A stretch of DNA of 64,000 nt. It comes from Megaustenia siamemsis (lineage: Eukaryota; Mollusca; Gastropoda; Stylommatophora; Ariophantidae). The DNA is taken from positions 61,340,552 to 61,404,551 of the forward strand of contig JAVIAB010000073.1 in NCBI GenBank assembly GCA_032433765.1, read 5' to 3'. The notes beneath the pieces are model-generated. The model was not told the DNA's origin. It was given only the letters and a program-made list of their open reading frames with translations, and searched no databases. Positions 21,246 to 32,100 of the stretch are shown piece by piece. The translations under genes and the position numbers were made by a program. Within the stretch, counting starts at the first letter, position 1, and every line of letters begins with the position of its first letter.

Positions 21246-21500
21246 AGTAAGTAAAGACTAAAGATCTCCCGTCACGCCAAGTGGCGTATAGGGAATATGG
21301 TGTTAGTGACCATAAATTTAACAGACCCTCGGAACATGATTTTTGGGGTAATGTGGTCAGTATTACGCCCGTGCCGCTTTACTTTCCCTTAAAAAATCCG
21401 CTACCCATTTAAGGCTGGGTGAACCCGGAAGCCGTCGGTTGCGATCGAACCCTTCTTGTACTTTGTAGTCCAATTCACTAACCACTGAGCTATCGCGGCT
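21246..21500 (-). repeat. tRNA-derived SINE S2, copy 1, with 15-bp TSD
   Basis: The 15-bp direct repeat cataatgctgacata occurs at 21231-21245 and 21501-21515. The minus strand starts gagccgcgatagctcagtgg, with a perfect A box (tagctcagtgg), and has the B box gggttcgatcg at 21443-21452. A body containing gggtaatgtggtcagtatta follows, then a tail. This is a complete retroposed SINE. Confidence 0.85.
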
Positions 21501-21515
21501 CATAATGCTGACATA

Positions 21516-23260
21516 TTATGGCATAAATAATATTATGGGGCACGGATGTGAAATCAAGTTATGGTATACACACAACAGATAAACAGGTACCGAGGAGCAT
21601 GTGGAATCAGTGAATCACAACGAGATTAGGCTAATAATAACTTTTGACGAATGACCTTTGCCATATCTTAATTTATCTGCTGCAGCATCATAACAATATC
21701 ATCATCTAAGCAACATCATTATGAGAACAATAATAACATCAGAACAACGTTATCATCAGAACAACATCAACGTCAAAGGTACAACGAGATTAGAACACCA
21801 TCATCATCACGGCAACATCAACATGAAAACAATAACAATATCAGAATTGCATTAGCATTTGAATAACATCAACATTAGAACATCAACTCCAAAGTTACAT
21901 CAAGTTTAGAACAATATCAATATTATTAAAACATCAACATCAGAACAACATAAACACCACAACATGAAAGAACAAAGTCATTATCAGAAAACATTAACAT
22001 CAGATTAATATGAGAACAACCTTATTATCGTCAAAAGTATCAACTGTAGCTTTACTCTTAACATACGAGCTCAAAGGTCACGTTTCAACGTGCTGCTTTA
22101 TTCCTGTTATTATTTTGTTAATACTATTACCTTGTTAAGACTGCCTCTTGTTAAATTACTAGATTCATATCCCGAGTGGAGCAATCATTTTTTTCCCAGT
22201 GATCTATGACCTCAGGGTGAGAGAGATCAAATGCAACACGATGTTGGATCAATAATCGTGTCGCGTCGAAGAGGATAATACGCAGGTCCAGTACTCTTGT
22301 TGAGAATCTAAAACATCAATTAGGAACTGTCAAATGAAATAAAGGCAGGTTCAGTCGCACTACTAGCCATGCAGCTCTTATAAGAAACATAATCAATTGT
22401 GTTTAACCAAGAAACTAAAAAACATATATTGCCGTGAAATATATACCGAATCAATTAATAAAAAATTGTATTGAGAAAACAAATAGAAAAAAAAAGAATT
22501 AAAACCAACACTAAAGGAAATAGAATGGGATATAAGAAGTCCATAGAAAGAGAAAGATTATAAATGAGATGTGATAATAGTAGAGTTGATGAAAATAGGA
22601 TGAAAACAGAGCGTTAAAGGTGCACTATATAAAAAGATTTAGTACAACTTAATGACTGAAAGATTGAATACGGACAATATATATTCCAATACCAACAAAG
22701 GCAGCCCAAAAGAATGCAACAAGTACATAATATCTGCACGAAAGTCTTGCTGCAATGAGAGAAGTCTACAGAAGACTGGAGCAGAAATCAACATAGTTAA
22801 AACTGCTCCAAGGGGCAGAGTATAAAGTGACCATACGTTTAATATCAGTCGTGTTTTAAATGTGGTGTAATGGACATGTAATACAAAATAGATCAGTTAG
22901 CATGCCTTCTTGACTTCATTAGGCTGTGTATGACACAAGTGTGGAGAAATAATCATAGATATCGGGTCATTACCTCACCAAGCGCATATGATACAAATCT
23001 CTGATAACGGCCAAAAGCTGATGTGAAAAATAAAAAATGATACATATAGACCAATAAATTAGACAGCGGGTGTATGTTATCACTTTATGTTTTCAAAATA
23101 TACGCGCAGAAAAAATAAGGAACGTTAGCGAAGCGAATAATAAAGAACAATGTGACGCTCTTACTGTTGAGTGCCATGCAATGGCAGAAATACGATACGC
23201 TGGTGATAGAACATTGTTATCCAACTGATTAAATGGAACTAAGAGATTGATAGCATCATC
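21516..23260. other. Unassigned interval with degenerate CATCAGAACAA repeats
   Basis: Between about 21690 and 22040 the sequence is a degenerate mix of catcatca and atcagaacaa units. The remaining 1.2 kb is A+T-rich with no gene or repeat I recognise. Confidence 0.5.
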
Positions 23261-23261
23261 A

Positions 23262-23545
23262 TCGTGTGCGATAGCGGTTAGTGTAGGTGATCATGTCCTG
23301 CCACAATTTTCTGTTCACATGCATCGTATCAATCCTTGTTGTTGACTGTTTTCCATGCCACGACACCCAGGAACTTCTTTCTTTGTCATCCGCGATATCA
23401 TTTTCCTTGCATTTTGCCAGTTGTTGCCAAGTATCCCAACTTTCCCATTCTCATGATCTGCCTGAAAAATGTCGATTGTTTCTTTATGATGCTTTTTAAG
23501 AGCTCCCTTTTGTGTTGGCCTCTTCGAGAATTTGTTTTGACAGCA
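23262..23545 (-). mobile_element. LINE-A copy 2 (3' fragment)
   Basis: The minus strand reads QHKRELLKSIIKKQSTFFRQ, matching RELISNIRKKQSSFFGHVMR of other copies, then LGYLATTGKMQGK. It ends in the shared 3' tail cctacactaaccgct…cgatgatgatg. It is considerably diverged, with frameshifts after KMQGK. Confidence 0.7.
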
Positions 23546-23804
23546 TCAGTTAAATAAAATAAAACACACACACACACACATTTCTTTACAGAATTTATTC
23601 CATTTCTGTGGTCTACCGGGGATCTTCTACGATTTGCATCTATAATCTCAGATAACAGAGAAAAGAGGACATGGATCACAGAATTACTACAGAACAATAT
23701 CTGAAAATATTAAACCGTTTTGAATACCTTGGTTACTGTCAACAGAAGATGAAAAGATTACACCGGATATCAAAAGCGGACTGAATATAGTAAAAGAGTA
23801 AAGT
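23546..23804. other. Short interval with (CA)n
   Basis: A CA run lies at about 23562-23580. Nothing else was recognised. Confidence 0.5.
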
Positions 23805-23990
23805 ACCCCCGTCACGCCAAGTGGCGTATAGGGAATATGGTGTTAGTGGCCATAAATTTTACAGACCTTCGGCACATGATTTTTGGGGTAATGTGGTCAG
23901 TATTACGCCCGCGCCGCTTTACTTTCCCAGAAAAATCCAGTACCCATTTAAGGCTGGGTGAACCCGGAAGCCGTCGGTTGGGATCGAACC
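23805..23990 (-). repeat. SINE S2, copy 2 (5'-truncated)
   Basis: Matches copy 1 from gtcacgccaagtggcgtata to the B box (gggatcgaaccc on the plus strand). The A-box end is missing, so it is truncated at its 5' side. Confidence 0.85.
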
Positions 23991-24407
23991 CTACCCCTTA
24001 GGACTGAACATATCTACGAGTAAAATAAAATAAATGTTCAACAATTGGCATAGAACTAATATTGCCACAAAATTGATGTCTCTAAGTGCCTGTATCGATA
24101 GCAACATATGCTGTGTAGCGTTGGGACTATTGACAGATCTCATGGAAAATACTTTAATGCCTTGAATGCAAGTGTTGCAGAGGAATTGCGGGAAAAACAA
24201 ACAAATCTAATTTGTAACAAGTTATTAGATGAGTACACGATTTGATAAAGAACATATCAACATATACATATATGTACATTCGTTACAGTCATTGAGGTGA
24301 TTAATCAGCTGATCTTGACAAATAGATTTAATGTTGGTGTCTCCAGTAACAGGTTGGTTCCTCCTTTCTTGCAAACAAATACTAATAATTCATTAATATT
24401 ATCTATT
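23991..24407. other. Unassigned interval
   Basis: Nothing recognised. Confidence 0.5.
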
Positions 24408-24672
24408 AGTTTCCAGTGGTTTAGACTGGAGATAAATAATAATAAATGAATATTTTTATAAAGGGAAACTTCCGAGGCGATAATCAGCGAATCAATTCAG
24501 AGGAAGAGGTATGTTTACAACACTCGGAAACAATGACAAATAATCAAGAACAGAAAAAAAAAAACAAAGAACAGTATATGGTCCAAAGCAGGATCGAACC
24601 CGTACTCCTTGGCACAGCGCCTTGCCACGAGAAGCCAAACGTTAGGGAACACTGCCAATTCGGCTAACTAAA
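24408..24672 (-). repeat. tRNA-derived SINE S1, copy 1
   Basis: The minus strand has tagccgaattggcagtg (A box, 24650-24666) and gggttcgatcctg (B box, 24589-24601), spaced as in a tRNA-type promoter. A body ending ccactggaaact follows. Copy 2 lies 450 bp downstream in the same orientation. Confidence 0.75.
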
Positions 24673-24859
24673 AAATTAGCCATCATTGGCGATGTCTTTC
24701 ACGCAGGTGTTCTCATGACTATGGCATAGGGCTGCAATCATAACTCGAGAATAAATTGTGTATCTGATTTTTTCCTATTAAGAGAAGTGTCTCCCGGATA
24801 GGGTAAGGCTGAATACTTGCGTTGCAGACAAACATTTAGGACGAAACAGCACGAATAGT

Positions 24860-25064
24860 AGTTTCCAGTGGTTTAGGCTGGAGACAAATAATAATAAATG
24901 AATATTATTATAGAGGGAAACTTCCGAGGCGATAATCAGCGAATCAATTCAGAGGAAGAGGTTTGTTTACAGCACTCGGAAAAAATGACAAATAATTAAG
25001 AACAGAAAAAAAAGAACAATATATGGTCCGAAGCAGGATCGAACCCGTACTCCTTGGCACAGCC
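24860..25064 (-). repeat. SINE S1, copy 2 (5'-truncated)
   Basis: About 95% like copy 1 by eye, from agtttccagtggtttaggct to the B box and ccttggcacagcc. It stops before the A box. Confidence 0.8.
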
Positions 25065-25074
25065 CGAGTTCTTT

Positions 25075-25107
25075 AAACAAACATCTTCCTCTGAATTGAT
25101 TCGCTTC
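25075..25107. repeat. Inverted S1 segment
   Basis: aaacaaacatcttcctctg and aattgattcgct are the reverse complement of 24938-24970 in the adjacent S1 copy, creating an inverted repeat with a loop of about 110 bp. Confidence 0.7.
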
Positions 25108-25850
25108 CTCATTTTCTTGCAGTTCCCTTGCTCTCTTTCACAATTGTCTTCTAGCAAGATGAGAAAAACATCTTGGCCGTTTCGTCATCGAGGAAGCATT
25201 TGCTTAATGATAAGAGTCTGTATAGAACGAACAAGTCCTATAAAGTGTCTTCCAGACACAGACAGATCTAGCCAGTCTTTGAGCCAGACTTTGTTGAGTG
25301 ACTTTAATGTTGGTTTCCACTGAGGGAACTTTTATTTTTCAACATTTCATCAGGCTCAGTCAAAAGACAGATTTCATGTGAAATATTTCTCAAAATCTTC
25401 ACATTTAGGGCTAATTTAATTGAAATTGATTTTCAAAATAATATATCACACACGGCACTCGCCTAGAGTTCGTTGTCTGAAGTACACTTGTGCATGTCGT
25501 GATTGCTACTTCATTACCTAGTCATCGTTACAATAAGCAGCTTAGCCGCCATAGCCCTAGGATGCAGTAAAATTGTTGCCATGGCAACGTAAATATCTGT
25601 TATTATTTCACACCAGTAATTATTCTGTTTGATAGATAGTAATGAATGTCACTCCCCAACCCCACCTCCCCCCCCCCAAACGGCACATGCACAAATAATA
25701 AAATCTTGTAGGCGTCACAAACCCTTACACTCTCGAGACATAAGTTATGTAAGAACCAATGGAATACTCAGTCGATTTTTACTTCCGTTTTATTTAGAGA
25801 CGTTTGCGTGTACGCGTAAGATGATGTTTGCTGCTTCTTATTATACTGTT
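25108..25850. other. Unassigned interval
   Basis: No gene recognised. A short C-rich stretch lies at 25650-25680. Confidence 0.5.
25575..25588. promoter_or_regulatory. Perfect palindromic X-box-like motif (RFX site candidate)
   Basis: gttgccatggcaac is a perfect 14-bp palindrome matching the RFX X-box consensus (GTNRCC…RGYAAC). It is seen directly. No ciliary gene was found next to it in the window, so function is conjectural. Confidence 0.35.
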
Positions 25851-25894
25851 ATTTTGTTGTGGAGAGACATGATCACCTACGCCGGCAAGTACCG
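25851..25894 (+). mobile_element. LINE-A 3' terminal scrap
   Basis: Reads LLWRDMITYAGKY, matching RKLWRDKITYAS of LINE-A copy 1, and ends ggcaagtacc, the shared 3' terminus. The 30-bp array starts at this point. Confidence 0.6.
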
Positions 25895-26050
25895 TCTTTG
25901 ATAACTATATGAGTTTAAGTACCGTCTTTGATAACTATATGAGTTTAAGTACCGTCTTTGAAAACTATATGAGTTTAAGTACCGTCTTTGATAACTATAT
26001 GAGTTTAAGTACCGTCTTTGATAACTATATGAGTTTAAGTACCGTCCTCG
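25889..26050. repeat. 30-bp tandem array, 5.4 copies
   Basis: The unit gtaccgtctttgataactat then atgagtttaa starts at 25889 and repeats every 30 bp to 26039, nearly identical throughout. Confidence 0.95.
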
Positions 26051-26100
26051 GGTCGATCCAGTTTAAACACATTTGTCCTTGACCATTGGCCTCGTAACGG

Positions 26101-29100
26101 AGAGGTTACTGTGGAACGCTGCCCAAACAGATATGTCGACAAGAGGTTACTGTGGAACGCTGCCCAAACAGATATGTCGACAAGAGGTTACTGTGGAACG
26201 CTGCCCAAACAGATATGTCGACAAGAGGTTACTGTGGAACGCTGCCCAAACAGATATGTCGACAAGAGGTTACTGTGGAACGCTGCCCAAACAGATATGT
26301 CGACAAAGAGGTTACTGTGGAACGCTGCCAAAACAGATATGTCGACAAAGAGGTTACTGTGGAGCGCTGCCCAAACAGATATGTCGACAAAGAGGTTACT
26401 GTGGAACGCTGCCCAAACAGATATGTCGACAAAGAGGTTACTGTGGAACGCTGCCCAAACAGATATGTCGACAAAGAGGTAACTGTGGAACGCTGCCCAA
26501 ACAGATATGTCGACAAAGAGGTTACTGTGGAACGCTGCCAAAACAGATATGTCGACAAAGAGGTGACTGTGGAGCGCTGCACAAACAGATATGTCGACAA
26601 GAGGTTACTGTGGAGCGCTGCCCAAACAGATATGTCGACAAGAGGTTACTGTGGAGCGCTGCCCAAACAGATATGTCGACAAAGAGGTTACTGTGGAGCG
26701 CTGCCCAAACAGATATGTCGACAAAGAGGTTACTGTGGAGCGCTGCCCAAACAGATATGTCGACAAAGAGGTTACTGTGGAGCGCTGCCCAAACAGATAT
26801 GTCGACAAGAGGTTACTGTGGAGCGCTGCCCAAACAGATATGTCGACAAAGAGGTTACTGTGGAGCGCTGCCCAAACAAATATGTCGACAAGAGGTTACT
26901 GTGGAGCGCTGCCCAAACAAATATGTCGACATAGAGGTTACTGTGGAACGCTGCCCAAACAGATATGTCGACAAAGAGTTTACCGTGGAGCGCTGCCCAA
27001 ACAAATATGTCGACAAAGAGGTTACTGTGGAACGCTGCCCAAACAGATATGTCGACAAGAGGTTACTGTGGAGCGCTGCCCAAATAGATATGACGGCAAG
27101 AGGTTACTGTGGAACGATGCACAAACAGATATGTCGACAAGAGGTTACTGTGGAACGCTGCCCAAGAAGATATGTCGACAAGAGGTTACTGTGGAACGCT
27201 GCCCAAACAGATATGTCGACAAGAGGTTACTGTGGAGCGCTGCCCAAACAGATATGTCGACAAAGAGGTTACTGTGAAACGCTGCCCAAACAAATATGTC
27301 GACAAGAGGTTACTGTGGAGCGCTGCCCAAACAGATATGTCGACAAGAGGTTACTGTGGAGCGCTGCCCAAACAGATATGTCGACAAGAGGTTACTGTGA
27401 AACGCTGCCCAAACAAATATGTCGACAAGAGGTTACTGTGGAGCGCTGCCCAAACAGATATGTCGACAAGAGGTAACTGTGGAACGCTGCCCAAACAGAT
27501 ATGTCGACAAGAGGTTACTGTGGAGCGCTGCCCAAACAGATATGTCGACAAGAGGTTACTGTGGAACGCTGCCCAAGCAGATATGTCGACAAGAGGTTAC
27601 TGTCGAACGCTGCCCAAACAGATATGTCGACAAGAGGTTACTGTGGAGCGCTGCCCAAACAGATGTGTCGACAAGAGGTTACTGTGGAGCGCTGCCCAAA
27701 CAGATATGTCGATAAGAGGTTACTGGGGAACGCTGCCCAAACAGATATGTCGACAAAGAGGTTACTGTGAAACGCTGCCCAAACAGATAAGTTGATAAGA
27801 GGTTACTGTGGAGCGCTGCCCAAACAGATATGTCGACAAAGAGGTTACTGTGGAACGCTGCCTAAACAGATATGTCGACAAGAGGTTGCTGTGGAGCGCT
27901 GCCCAAACAGATATGTCGACAAGAGGTTACTGTGGAATGATGCCTAAACAGATATGTCGACAAGAGGTTACTGTGGAACGCTGCCTAAACACATATGTCG
28001 ACAAAGAGGTTACTGTGGAACGCTGCCTAAAAAGATATGTCGACAAGAGGTTACTGTGGGGCGGTGCCAAAAAAGATATGTCGAAAAGAGGTTACTGTGG
28101 AACGCTGCCTAAACAGATATGTCGACAAGAGGTTACTGTGGAACGCTGCCTAAACAGATATGTCGACAAAGAGGTAACTGTGGAACGCTGCCTAAGCAGA
28201 TTTGTCGACAAGAGGTTACTGTGGAGCGCTGCCCAAACAGATATCTCGACAAAGAGGTTACTGTGGAGCGCTGCCCAAACAAATATGTCGACAAGAGGTT
28301 ACTGTGGAGCGCTGCCCAAACAAATATGTCGACAAAGAGTTTACCGTGGAGCGCTGCCCAAACAAATATGTCGACAAAGAGGTTACTGTGGAGCGCTGCC
28401 CAAATAGATATGTCGGCAAGAAGTTACTGTGGAACGATGCACAAACAGATATGTCGAAATGAGGTTACTGTGGAACGCTGCCCAAGAAGATATGTCGAAA
28501 AGAGGTTACTGTGGAACGCTGCCCAAACAGATATGTCGACAAGAGGTTACTGTGGAACGCTGCCCAAGAAGATATGTCGACAAGAGGTTACTGTGGAACG
28601 ATGCACAAACAGATATGTCGACAAGAGGTTACTGTGGAACGCTGCCCAAATAGATATGTCGGCAAGAGGTTACTGTGGAACGATGCACAAACAGATATGT
28701 CGACAAGAGGTTACTGTGGAGCGCTGCCCAAACAGATATGTCGATAAGAGGTTACTGGGGAACGCTGCCCAAACAGATATGTCGACAAAGAGGTTACTGT
28801 GAAACGCTGCCCAAACAGATAAGTTGATAAGAGGTTACTGTGGAGCGCTGCCCAAACAGATATGTCGACAAAGAGGTTACTGTGGAACGCTGCCTAAACA
28901 GATATGTCGACAAGAGGTTGCTGTGGAGCGCTGCCCAAACAGATATGTCGACAAGAGGTTAATGCGGAATGATGCCTAAACAGATATGTCGACAAGAGGT
29001 TACTGTGGAACGCTGCCTAAACACATATGTCGACAAAGAGGTTACTGTGGAACGCTGCCTAAAAAGATATGTCGACAAGAGGTTACTGTGGGGCGGTGCC

Positions 29101-32100
29101 AAAAAAGATATGTCGAAAAGAGGTTACTGTGGAACGCTGCCTAAACAGATATGTCGACAAGAGGTTACTGTGGAACGCTGCCTAAACAGATATGTCGACA
29201 AAGAGGTAACTGTGGAACGCTGCCTAAGCAGATTTGTCGACAAGAGGTTACTGTGGTGCGCTGCCCAAACAGATATCTCGACAAAGAGGTTACTGTGGAG
29301 CGCTGCCCAAACAAATATGTCGACAAGAGGTTACTGTGGAGCGCTGCCCAAACAAATATGTCGACAAAGAGTTTACCGTGGAGCGCTGCCCAAACAAATA
29401 TGTCGACAAAGAGGTTACTGTGGAGCGCTGCCCAAATAGATATGTCGGCAAGAAGTTACTGTGGAACGATGCACAAACAGATATGTCGAAATGAGGTTAC
29501 TGTGGAACGCTGCCCAAGAAGATATGTCGAAAAGAGGTTACTGTGGAACGCTGCCCAAACAGATATGTCGACAAGAGGTTACTGTGGAACGCTGCCCAAG
29601 AAGATATGTCGACAAGAGGTTACTGTGGAACGATGCACAAACAGATATGTCGACAAGAGGTTACTGTGGAACGCTGCCCAAATAGATATGTCGGCAAGAG
29701 GTTACTGTGGAACGATGCACAAACAGATATGTCGACAAGAGGTTACTGTGGAACGCTGCCCAAATAGATATGTCGACAAGAGGTTACTGTGGAACGATGC
29801 ACAAACAGATATGTCGACAAGAGGTTACTGTGGAACGCTGCCCAAACAAATATGTCGACAAGAGGTTACTGTGGAGCGCTGCCCAAACAGATATGTCGAC
29901 AAGAGGTTACTGTGGAACGCTGCCCAAGCAGATATGTCGACAAGAGGTTACTGTCAAACGCTGCCCAAACAGATATGTCGACAAGAGGTTACTGTGGAGC
30001 GCTGCCCAAACAGATGTGTCGACAAGAGGTTACTGTGGAGCGCTGCCCAAACAGATATGTCGACAAGAGGTTACTCGGGAACGCTGCCCAAACAGATATG
30101 TCGAAAAAGAGGTTACTGTGGAGCGCTGCCCAAACAGATATGTCGACAAAGAGGTTACTGTGGAGCGCTGCCCAAACAGATATGTCGACAAAGAGGTTAC
30201 TGTGGAGCGCTGCCCAAACAAATATGTCGACAAGAGGTTACTGTTGAGCGCTGCCCAAACAAATATGTCGACATAGAGGTTACTGTGGAACGCTGCCCAA
30301 ACAGATATGTCGACAAAGAGTTTACCGTGGAGCGCTGCCCAAACAAATATGTCGACAAAGAGGTTACTGTGCAACGCTGCTGAAACAGATATGCCGACAA
30401 GAGGTTACTGTGGAGCGCTGCCCAAATAGATATGACGGCAAGAGGTTACTGTGGAACGATGCACAAACAGATATGTCGACAAGAGGTTACTGTGGAACGC
30501 TGCCCAAGAAGATATGTCGACAAGAGGTTACTGTGGAACGCTGCCCAAACAGATATGTCGACAAGAGGTTACTGTGGAGCGCTGCCCAAACAGATATGTC
30601 GACAAACAGATTACTGTGAAACGCTGCCCAAACAAATATGTCGACAAGAGGTTACTGTGGAGCGCTGCCCAAACAGATATGTCGACAAGAGGTTACTGTG
30701 GAGCGCTGCCCAAACAGATATGTCGACAAGAGGTTACTGTGAAACGCTGCCCAAACAAATATGACGACAAGAGGTTACTGTGGAGCGCTGCCCAAACAGA
30801 TATGTCGACAAGAGGTTACTGTGGAACGCTGCCCAAACAGATATGTCGACAAGAGGTTACTGTGGAGCGCTGCCGAAACAGATATGTCGACAAGAGGTTA
30901 CTGTGGAACGCTGCCCAAGCAGATATGTCGACAAGAGGTTACTGTCGAACGCTGCCCAAACAGATATGTCGACAAGACGTTACTGTGGAGCGCTGCCCAA
31001 ACAGATGTGTCGACAAGAGGTTACTGTGGAGCGCTGCCCAAACAGATATGTCGACAAGAGGTTACTGGGGAACGCTGCCCAAACAGATATGTCGACAAAC
31101 AGGTTACTGTGAAACGCTGCCCAAACAGATAAGTTGATAAGAGGTTACTGTGGAGCGCTGCCCAAACAGATATGTCGACAAAGAGGTTACTGTGGAACGC
31201 TGCCTAAACAGATATGTCGACAAGAGGTTGCTGTGGAGCGCTGCCCAAACAGATATGTCGACAAGAGGTTACTGTGGAATGATGCCTAAACAGATATGTC
31301 GACAAGAGGTTACTGTGGAACGCTGCCTAAACACATATGTCGACAAAGAGGTTACTGTGGAACGCTGCCTAAACAGATATGTCGACAAGAGGTTACTGTT
31401 GGGCGGTGCCCAAAAAGATATGTCGAAAAGAGGTTACTGTGGAACGCTGCCTAAACAGATATGTCGACAAGAGGTTACTGTGGAACGCTGCATAAACAGA
31501 TATGTCGACAAAGAGGTAACTGTGGAACGCTGCCTAAGCAGATTTGTCGACAAGAGGTTACTGTGGAGCGCTGCCCAAATAGATATGACGGCAAGAGGTT
31601 ACTGTGGAACGATGCACAAACAGATATGTCGACAAGAGGTTACTGTGGAACGCTGCCCAAGAAGATATGTCGACAAGAGGTTACTGTGGAACGCTGCCCA
31701 AACAGATATGTCGACAAGAGGTTACTGTGGAGCGCTGCCCAAACAGATATGTCGACAAAGAGGTTACTGTGAAACGCTGCCCAAACAAATATGTCGACAA
31801 GAGGTTACTGTGGAGCGCTGCCCAAACAGATATGTCGACAAGAGGTTACTGTGGAGCGCTGCCCAAACAGATATGTCGACAAGAGGTTACTGTGAAACGC
31901 TGCCCAAACAAATATGTCGACAAGAGGTTACTGTGGAGCGCTGCCCAAACAGATATGTCGACAAGAGGTAACTGTGGAACGCTGCCCAAACAGATATGTC
32001 GACAAGAGGTTACTGTGGAGCGCTGCCCAAACAGATATGTCGACAAGAGGTTACTGTGGAACGCTGCCCAAGCAGATATGTCGACAAGAGGTTACTGTCG

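Noticed and set aside
21443..21500. Functional tRNA gene
   Set aside because: A and B boxes are present, but the sequence runs into a SINE body, is flanked by a 15-bp TSD and does not fold into an obvious intact cloverleaf.
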